A stretch of 6,349 nt of DNA, from contig JAQCJA010000288.1 in assembly GCA_027593305.1 (NCBI GenBank), forward strand, positions 1 through 6,349. Reading direction: 5' to 3'. A program made the translations under genes and the position numbers. Under the pieces are notes generated by a model. The model was not told the DNA's origin. It saw only the letters and a list, made by a program, of their open reading frames with translations, and made no database searches. The DNA is from a bacterium (GTDB lineage: Bacteria; Latescibacterota; UBA2968; UBA8231). Positions 1-6,349 of this stretch are shown here, piece after piece (within the stretch, counting starts at the first letter, position 1; the number at the start of each line of letters is the position of its first letter).

Positions 1-513
1 CCCAGCGGGGGTGCCGCCACCAAAGTGGTGGATCATCTGAGTGACTACGTACGGGCGTTCATCGGCAATTCACCCTTTGTCGTCATGGCCACGGCCAACG
101 GTGACGGTCATTGTGATGCGTCGCCCAAGGGCGGCCATCCCGGATTCGTCAAAGTTCTCGATGATCGCCACTTGCTGCTGCCCGACGTGCGTGGCAACAA
201 GCTGTTTCAGAGCTATGAGAACGTCGACAGCAACGCGCAGGTGGGGTTGGTGTTCTTCATACCCGGCATCGACACTACGGCGCGGGTGAACGGCACGGCG
301 CAGGTGGTGGACGAAGAGGATCTGAAGGCACGAGGCATCTCCATGGAGGTTTTTGATCCGGACGACAATGCCGCGCTGCAGCAGGGCCTGCTCATCGAGG
401 TGCAGGAAGCGTACCCGCACTGCACGCGGGCGCTGAAGTTCTCGCGACTGTGGGACACGGATGTGATCGATGCGAACCGCACAACGCCGCCCGTGACGCG
501 GCAGGAGAGATGA
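1..513 (+). CDS. PPOX-fold (pyridoxamine 5'-phosphate oxidase family) FMN-dependent flavoprotein, 5' end missing
   Basis: The frame is open from base 1 to the TGA at 511-513, giving 170 residues. It probably begins outside the window: the upstream in-frame residues (PSGGAATK) read as natural family sequence, and the internal GTG codons at 25 and 28 have no ribosome binding site. Seen: the split-barrel pattern SPFVVMATANGDGHCDASPKGG, then LLLPDVRGNKLFQSYENV, VGLVFFIPG and RVNGTAQVV, ending with HCTRALKFSRLWD. This order matches PPOX-type flavoproteins of the MSMEG_1061-like subfamily, usually about 200 residues, so roughly 30 N-terminal residues are missing. Members are cytosolic, usually dimeric, and bind FMN (sometimes F420 or heme) for redox chemistry on small molecules; the substrate is not predictable here. 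The stop overlaps the start of the dioxygenase gene, so the two are probably co-translated. The family assignment is firm; the reaction is not. Confidence 0.85.
   Translation, partial: PSGGAATKVVDHLSDYVRAFIGNSPFVVMATANGDGHCDASPKGGHPGFVKVLDDRHLLLPDVRGNKLFQSYENVDSNAQVGLVFFIPGIDTTARVNGTAQVVDEEDLKARGISMEVFDPDDNAALQQGLLIEVQEAYPHCTRALKFSRLWDTDVIDANRTTPPVTRQER
503..507 (+). promoter_or_regulatory. Ribosome binding site deciding the dioxygenase start
   Basis: AGGAG lies inside the last codons of the flavoprotein gene. It is 5 bases before the ATG at 513 and only 2 bases before the ATG at 510. The normal spacing favours 513, and the site links translation of the two genes. Confidence 0.6.
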
Positions 514-1289
514 TGGGAGGATTGACCGAAGCGCAGAAGGCCGACTACGACAGGGATGGTTTCGTCGTACTAACGGGGGCGCTGTCTGCGGCAGAATGTG
601 ATCGCTTTGTCGAGCACATGCTCGATCTGCACGCGGGCCGGAAAAAGCTCGATGGCTTCGAGTTGCGCCAGCCGGACAGTGCCAACGAATGGGGGCGCAC
701 GCACAATCAGCATGTGTACGACAGCATGGCGCTGGAGTATCTGATCCTGCCGCAACTGCAGGCACCACTGCACGACTGCATGGGGGACGACGCCGAGGGC
801 ATTCAGACCATGTACTTCTGGCAGGGATCGGAGCAGCGCCGGCATCAGGATCAGTACTACCTTCCGGGCTGCATGTCGGCGTGGCTCGCCTTTATCGACG
901 TGAGTCGACAGAACGGAACGATCTGGGTGCAACCCGGATCGCACAGGCAGCGACTGCTGACAAAGGCTGACTTCGCCAACGGCGGCGAGTTCTTCGAATG
1001 GGACTACAACGACGCCGTGGACGAGCAGTTCCGGCGGAACCAGGTTGGCGGGCAGGTCGCTGACGAAGTGCCCGTCGAGGTGCCCAAAGGCAGCGTCGTG
1101 CTGTTCCACGGGGCTCTGGTGCATCGCGGTGGCCAGATTCTGCAGCCTGGATCGGAGCGCCACGTGCTGGCCAACCACTACATCCCCTATGGCCTCGATG
1201 ACTGGCCACACACCAGTTGGACGCGCCACGCCTTTGACGGCAGCGTGCGTCGACATCCGGAGCCGGATACACACAAGGAGAGATCATGA
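513..1289 (+). CDS. Phytanoyl-CoA dioxygenase (PhyH) family Fe(II)/2-oxoglutarate oxygenase
   Basis: A cytosolic non-heme iron oxygenase of 258 residues, within the usual family length of 250-300. It is expected to hydroxylate an organic substrate while turning 2-oxoglutarate and O2 into succinate and CO2. Seen, numbered from ATG 513: an N-terminal YDRDGFVVLTGALS segment typical of PhyH proteins; the iron-binding HxD as H111-Q112-D113 (RRHQDQYYLPG); the core strand AWLAFIDVSRQNGTIWVQPGSHR; the distal iron ligand H204 in GSVVLFHGALVHRGGQ; and Arg216 in SERHVLANHY, placed to bind the 2-oxoglutarate carboxylate. All catalytic residues are present, so it should be active. The start at 513 is preferred because AGGAG sits 5 bases upstream; ATG 510 is an alternative, and a start at 450 would add an unconserved leader running through the upstream gene. 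The stop overlaps the lactonase ATG as ATGA. The substrate is unknown; bacterial members act on varied secondary or xenobiotic metabolites rather than only phytanoyl-CoA. Confidence 0.9.
   Translation: MGGLTEAQKADYDRDGFVVLTGALSAAECDRFVEHMLDLHAGRKKLDGFELRQPDSANEWGRTHNQHVYDSMALEYLILPQLQAPLHDCMGDDAEGIQTMYFWQGSEQRRHQDQYYLPGCMSAWLAFIDVSRQNGTIWVQPGSHRQRLLTKADFANGGEFFEWDYNDAVDEQFRRNQVGGQVADEVPVEVPKGSVVLFHGALVHRGGQILQPGSERHVLANHYIPYGLDDWPHTSWTRHAFDGSVRRHPEPDTHKERS
1275..1281 (+). promoter_or_regulatory. Ribosome binding site of the lactonase gene
   Basis: AAGGAGA within the last codons of the dioxygenase gene. Its GGAG core is 5 bases before the ATG at 1286. That ATG forms an ATGA overlap with the upstream stop, a classic translational-coupling arrangement. 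Confidence 0.7.
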
Positions 1290-2338
1290 CCGACAACAGA
1301 CTTCTCATCGTCAGCACATTGACCGATGACGAAGGCATCTTCGTCTATCAGATGGCAGGCGCCGACGGGCAACTGGAGCTTGTGCAGCAGACGGCAAGAT
1401 CCATCAGCAACCCCTTCTTCATCGCCCTGCACCCGCGGGGTGACATCCTCTACAGTATCACGGACCCGGGAGGGGCGCGGCTGGTGTCGGCCCTGTCGCT
1501 GGACCGCACCAGCGGCGAACTGGTCCTGCTGAATCAGCAGCCCACACAGGGCGGGTATCCCTGTTATGTCGCCGTTGATCCATCCGGTCGGTCCGTGGTC
1601 GTCGCCAACTACGACGGCGGCAGTGTCGCCTCCTATCCGCTGCAGGCGGACGGCACACTGGGCCCGGCAGGATCCTTCGTCCAGCACGTGGGCTCCAGCA
1701 TCGACGCGAGCCGGCAGCAGGAGCCGCACGCGCACTGTTTCTGGATTGCCGCCGATGGACGTTTTGCGTTTGCCGCGGATCTGGGCACCGATCGGGTGAT
1801 GATCTACGCCCTCGACGCCGCGCGTGGCACCCTGACACCCGGAGAACAGCCCTTTGCCCGGGTCCGCGCCGGTGGTGGTCCCCGGCACTTCACCATCGCC
1901 CCTGACAATCGCCACGCCTACGTCATCAACGAGCTTGGCAATACGATCACCAGTTTCGTCTACGATGCGGCGCGAGGCCTGCTCTTTGAGCAGGGCATGG
2001 TGCCGACATTGCCGGATGGGTACGACGGTGTGACACATACGGCGGATCTGGCACTGACGCCGGATGGCCGTTTCCTCTACGGCACGAACCGTGGCCACAA
2101 CAGCATCGCCATGTTTGCCCGTGACCGGGACAGCGGCGCTTTGGCACCCAATGGCATTGAGCCAAGCCGTGGTGTCATGCCGCAGAACCTGACGATCACA
2201 GCCGACGGCAAGCTGCTGTTTGTTGCCAACACCAAGGGTGACAATGTTGTGGCCTTCCACATCGACACGGCGTCCGGGAAACTCCACTACAGTTGCGAGA
2301 CAAAGATGCCCTCGCCCGTGTGTGCGGTCCTGGGGTAG
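1286..2338 (+). CDS. Lactonase family beta-propeller protein (6-phosphogluconolactonase/YbhE type)
   Basis: A 350-residue protein, matching the usual 330-390 for the family. Repeated blade motifs are visible: FIALHPRGDILYSI, CYVAVDPSGRSVVVANYDGGSVASYPL, WIAADGRFAFAADLGTDRVMIYAL, FTIAPDNRHAYVINELGNTITSF, LALTPDGRFLYGTNRGHNSIAMF and LTITADGKLLFVANTKGDNVVAF. These are the strands of a seven-bladed propeller. Conserved family motifs are EPHAH (146-150), GGGPRHF (196-202) and NELGNT (215-220). The family includes E. coli Pgl, which hydrolyses 6-phosphogluconolactone in the pentose phosphate pathway, and fungal carboxy-muconate cyclases. No signal peptide is visible, so it is probably cytosolic. 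Its place behind a dioxygenase, with no glucose-6-phosphate dehydrogenase in view, makes another lactone substrate plausible; that is inference, so no gene symbol is given. The start has a good ribosome binding site, and the stop TAG touches the next possible start (TAGTG). Confidence 0.9.
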   Translation: MTDNRLLIVSTLTDDEGIFVYQMAGADGQLELVQQTARSISNPFFIALHPRGDILYSITDPGGARLVSALSLDRTSGELVLLNQQPTQGGYPCYVAVDPSGRSVVVANYDGGSVASYPLQADGTLGPAGSFVQHVGSSIDASRQQEPHAHCFWIAADGRFAFAADLGTDRVMIYALDAARGTLTPGEQPFARVRAGGGPRHFTIAPDNRHAYVINELGNTITSFVYDAARGLLFEQGMVPTLPDGYDGVTHTADLALTPDGRFLYGTNRGHNSIAMFARDRDSGALAPNGIEPSRGVMPQNLTITADGKLLFVANTKGDNVVAFHIDTASGKLHYSCETKMPSPVCAVLG

Positions 2339-2694
2339 TGGAGCAGACGCAACTGTTGCTGAACCCGGAGGCGCAGTGCTACCGGGACTACGGGCCGGCG
2401 CAGGCAGCAGTGCTCAAGGCACCGGCCTTTGCCGGCGCCTTCGCTTTTCTCACTGTGCCGGATCGGGCTGCCGTGGAGGCAATGTGCCTGGCGGCAGATC
2501 CCTATGGTGATGATCCGGCACTGGTCATCGGCGACACGGGTTCGGCTGGATGGGCAGGATTTCTGGCGGTCTCGAGTGATCCGGCGTTGCGCCGGTCTCT
2601 GGGCCTGAGCGCCGCCAGTCGGGTCGCTGTGGTGGTGACGGAGGAGGCGACGGACGCGGCGGTGTATCAGGGGATCGTGGGCAGAGCACCATGA
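2338..2694 (+). CDS. Collapsed diaminopropionate ammonia-lyase-like PLP protein, probable internal-deletion remnant
   Basis: A 118-residue frame from GTG 2338, which overlaps the lactonase TAG by one base; TTG 2356 and ATG 2293 are alternative starts, and none has a good ribosome binding site. The first ~25 residues (LLLNPEAQCYRDYGPAQAAVL) resemble the N-terminal start of diaminopropionate ammonia-lyase-like fold-type II PLP enzymes. The rest, from about AFAFLTVPDRAAVEAM through DDPALVIGDTGSAGWAGFLA, DPALRRSLGLSAASRVAVVVT and DAAVYQGIVG, resembles the C-terminal ~90 residues of the same family. Family members are about 350-400 residues, so roughly 250 middle residues are absent, including the PLP lysine (KxLGGAYA region), the TDGNHG loop and the phosphate-binding glycine loop. 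The frame is intact, but it cannot be a working lyase of this type. The family comparison is from memory. It could be a decaying gene, a repurposed small protein, or an assembly collapse. Codon use looks like its neighbours. Confidence 0.55.
   Translation: MEQTQLLLNPEAQCYRDYGPAQAAVLKAPAFAGAFAFLTVPDRAAVEAMCLAADPYGDDPALVIGDTGSAGWAGFLAVSSDPALRRSLGLSAASRVAVVVTEEATDAAVYQGIVGRAP
2418..2451 (+). terminator. Hairpin with T-rich tail, possible weak terminator
   Basis: GGCACCGGC (2418-2426), loop CTTT, then GCCGGCGCC (2431-2439) form an 8-pair stem with one A/C mismatch. It is followed by an interrupted T-rich run, TTCGCTTTTCTC (2440-2451). It lies about 80 bases after the lactonase stop, inside the collapsed PLP-lyase frame and at its apparent junction. 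The broken T-run makes termination uncertain; it may just be GC-rich coding sequence or a scar of the deletion. Confidence 0.3.
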
Positions 2695-2789
2695 CCGGGA
2701 GGCGAGAGAATACCGACCACGTTACATTCTTCCGTTCTGTGTCCATACGCTGCCGATGATACGCGGTCCACTGAAAGATTGGAAGAACC
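2695..2789 (+). other. Intergenic gap before oligopeptidase A
   Basis: This 95-base gap is the only real spacer in the window. It is locally richer in A and T than the genes and probably holds the prlC promoter. I could not find a convincing -35/-10 pair, an operator or a terminator hairpin in it. A short direct repeat ATACGC occurs at 2745-2750 and 2759-2764, too short to interpret. Confidence 0.4.
2781..2786 (+). promoter_or_regulatory. Ribosome binding site of oligopeptidase A
   Basis: GGAAGA ends 3 bases before the ATG at 2790. It supports this start, which also gives the normal family N-terminus (DNPFL...LPPFDRMEAEHVVPAM). Confidence 0.6.
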
Positions 2790-2948
2790 ATGTGTGCTGA
2801 CTTGAGTGACAATCCATTTCTGGCAACGGAGGGGCTGCCTCCCTTTGATCGTATGGAGGCTGAACACGTGGTGCCGGCGATGGAACAGGTCCTGGCAGAT
2901 TCGGCGACGGCGATCGTCCAGATCGAGTCGTCATTGACGCCGACTTGG

Positions 2949-2969
2949 GAGGGGCTGCTGCAGCCCCTC
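2949..2969. repeat. Perfect 9-bp inverted repeat inside prlC
   Basis: GAGGGGCTG (2949-2957), spacer CTG, then CAGCCCCTC (2961-2969): a perfect 9-pair, GC-rich hairpin with a 3-base loop. It begins about 160 bases into the prlC coding sequence and encodes EGLLQPL, a conserved stretch of the protein. There is no T-run after it, so it is not an intrinsic terminator. It may affect mRNA structure or be a chance result of codon choice. Confidence 0.5.
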
Positions 2970-4836
2970 GACGAGCTGGGCATCCCTCATGAGTACTCCT
3001 GGGGTTGTATCAGTCATCTGATGGGCGTGAAGAACTCACCGGCGTTGCGCACGGCCCACGAGGAAATGCAACCGAAGCTGGTGGAGATCGGTCTGCGCAT
3101 CAGCCAGAGCAAACCGGTCTACGAAGGTTTGAAGGCGATCCGTGATGGCGCCGAGTGGGAGCGCCTGGATGAGGCGCAGCGGCGCATTGTCGAGCAGAAC
3201 ATCCGTGGCGCCGAACATGCCGGTGTCGGCCTCGAGGGCGCCGACAAGGAGCGCTTCCTGGAGATCTCGCGGGAGCTGTCGCAGATCGGCACACAATTCT
3301 CCAACAACGTACTGGATGCGCGCAAAGCCTTCGAACTCGTGCTCACCGACAAGACAGCAGCGACGGGCTGGCCGCAGAGCCTGCGGCACGTGGCGGCCCA
3401 GTCGTACAACGAGGCGCGGACCGTGGAGGATTCGGCGGTGGTGGCGGATGCCACCGAAGCGACAGCCGTGGACGGCCCGTGGCGGATCACCCTCGACTAT
3501 CCCAGCTACCTGCCCTTTATGCAGCATCACCGCGGGCGATCCGAACGCGAGCAGCTGTACCGCGCGCAGACGACGCTGGCTTCCAGCGGCAAGCACGACA
3601 ACACGGATCTGATCACGCAGACCCTGCGTCTGCGCAAGGAACGTGTCGCCCTGCTCGGGTATGACACGTATGCCGATTTCAGCCTGTCCAACAAGATGGC
3701 ACCGGATGTGGCCGCCGTGGACCAGATGTTCAGCGAGTTGAGCGGGCCGTCGCGGGCCCACGCCGAACAGGACCTGCAGGATCTGCGTCAGTTGGCCCGC
3801 GACGGCGGGCAGCAGGAGGCGCTGGCGCACTGGGATCTGCCATTCTGGTCCGAGCGCCTGCGGGAACAAAGATTCGACTACACGGATGACGAACTGCGTC
3901 CCTACTTCCCAATGCCGCGGGTACTGGATGGACTCTTCGGGGTAACGCAACGGTTGTTCGACGTGACCGTGGAGAGCGCCGACGGCGCGGCGCCCGTATG
4001 GCACAAGGATGTGCGCTACTTCAAGGTGAAGGATGCGGACGGCAGGCAGGTGGCCTCCTTCTACCTGGATCCGTACAGCCGGCCGCAGGACAAGCGGGGC
4101 GGCGCCTGGATGAATGAGTGTCTGACGCGACGGCGCGTGAGCGGCAAGCTGTCGTTGCCGGTGGTGCATCTTGTGTGCAACGGCACGCCGCCCGTAGGCG
4201 ACACACCATCGCTGATGAGCTTCAGCGAAGTGGAGACGTTGTTTCACGAGTTCGGTCACGGGCTGCAGGGGATGCTCAGCACCGTGGACTACGGCGAAGC
4301 ATCCGGCATCAATGGCGTCGAGTGGGACGCGGTGGAGCTGGCGTCGCAGTTCATGGAGAACTGGTGTTACCACAAACCGACGCTGACAGGCATGACGAAA
4401 CACGTGGAGACGGGTGCGCCCCTGCCGGACGATCTGTTCGACAAGATCAGCGCGGCGCGAACCTTCTTTGCCGGCACGCAGATGCTGCGCCAGCTCGAAT
4501 TCGGCAAGACGGACATGACGTTGCATCACGCCTACGACACGACGGGCTCTGACACCGTGTTCGATGTGCATCGTCGTGTGGCGGACGAGATGTCGGTGTT
4601 TCCGCTGTTTGCCGATGACCGGCGACTGTGCTCGTTCACCCACATCTTTGCCGGTGGATATGCCGCCGGCTACTACAGCTACAAGTGGGCGGAGGTGCTC
4701 AGCGCCGACGCCTGGGGGGCTTTCGAAGAGGCGGGCCTGGACAATGAAGAGGCGCTGCAGGCCCTGGGCCGGCGTTTCCGTGATACGGTTCTGGCTCTCG
4801 GTGGCGGTCGACATCCGATGGACGTCTTTCGCGACT

Positions 4837-6349
<1,513 letters not shown>

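Noticed and set aside
25..30. GTG codons as the start of the flavoprotein gene
   Set aside because: There is no ribosome binding site, and the in-frame residues upstream look like genuine family sequence, so the gene most likely starts before the window.
70..2287. Long - strand frames (70-768, 570-1274, 1187-2287) opposite the flavoprotein, dioxygenase and lactonase
   Set aside because: They mirror genes with clear family motifs on the + strand, have no recognisable domains and are not arranged as plausible genes.
2691..2759. 22-codon frame starting at an ATGA overlap with the PLP-lyase remnant stop
   Set aside because: Too short, no ribosome binding site and no recognisable sequence.
2722..2765. 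Possible sigma-70 promoter before prlC (TTACAT with CATACG, or TGATAC)
   Set aside because: Each candidate matches the consensus at only a few positions, so it is not reported as a promoter.

Overview
The window is a compact stretch of GC-rich (about 60% by eye) bacterial chromosome with almost no intergenic DNA. No mobile element, RNA gene, CRISPR array or phage gene was seen. The oligopeptidase A gene resembles the proteobacterial enzyme. The phytanoyl-CoA-dioxygenase-like, PPOX-flavoprotein and lactonase genes are types common in environmental Gram-negative bacteria. The lineage cannot be fixed from sequence alone, and the UvrA fragment has features that do not look like textbook gammaproteobacterial UvrA.

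Left half (1-2694, + strand): four reading frames lie head to tail with overlapping stop and start codons, which suggests one translationally coupled operon. They are (i) the C-terminal part of an FMN-binding PPOX-fold flavoprotein cut by the left edge; (ii) a complete Fe(II)/2-oxoglutarate dioxygenase of the phytanoyl-CoA dioxygenase (PhyH) family; (iii) a complete seven-bladed beta-propeller lactonase of the 6-phosphogluconolactonase/YbhE type; and (iv) a 118-residue frame. Frame (iv) looks like the two ends of a diaminopropionate ammonia-lyase-like PLP enzyme joined after loss of the whole catalytic middle. A GC-rich hairpin followed by a T-rich run sits at the apparent junction. An oxidase, a dioxygenase and a lactonase together suggest oxidative breakdown or modification of a small organic molecule, but the substrate is unknown.

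Right half: after a 95-base gap comes a full-length M3 metallopeptidase, oligopeptidase A (prlC/opdA, 2790-4892, +), with an intact HEXXH zinc site. Converging on it from the right edge is the C-terminal half of the nucleotide-excision-repair ATPase UvrA (- strand, cut by the window end). The two genes overlap tail to tail by 56 bases. The overlap lies entirely in a poorly conserved C-terminal extension of UvrA. The first Walker B motif of UvrA carries alanine where aspartate is expected.

No wholly new system is evident. The items most worth a second look are the collapsed PLP-lyase frame with its junction hairpin, the UvrA Walker B substitution, and the coupled oxidase/dioxygenase/lactonase operon.
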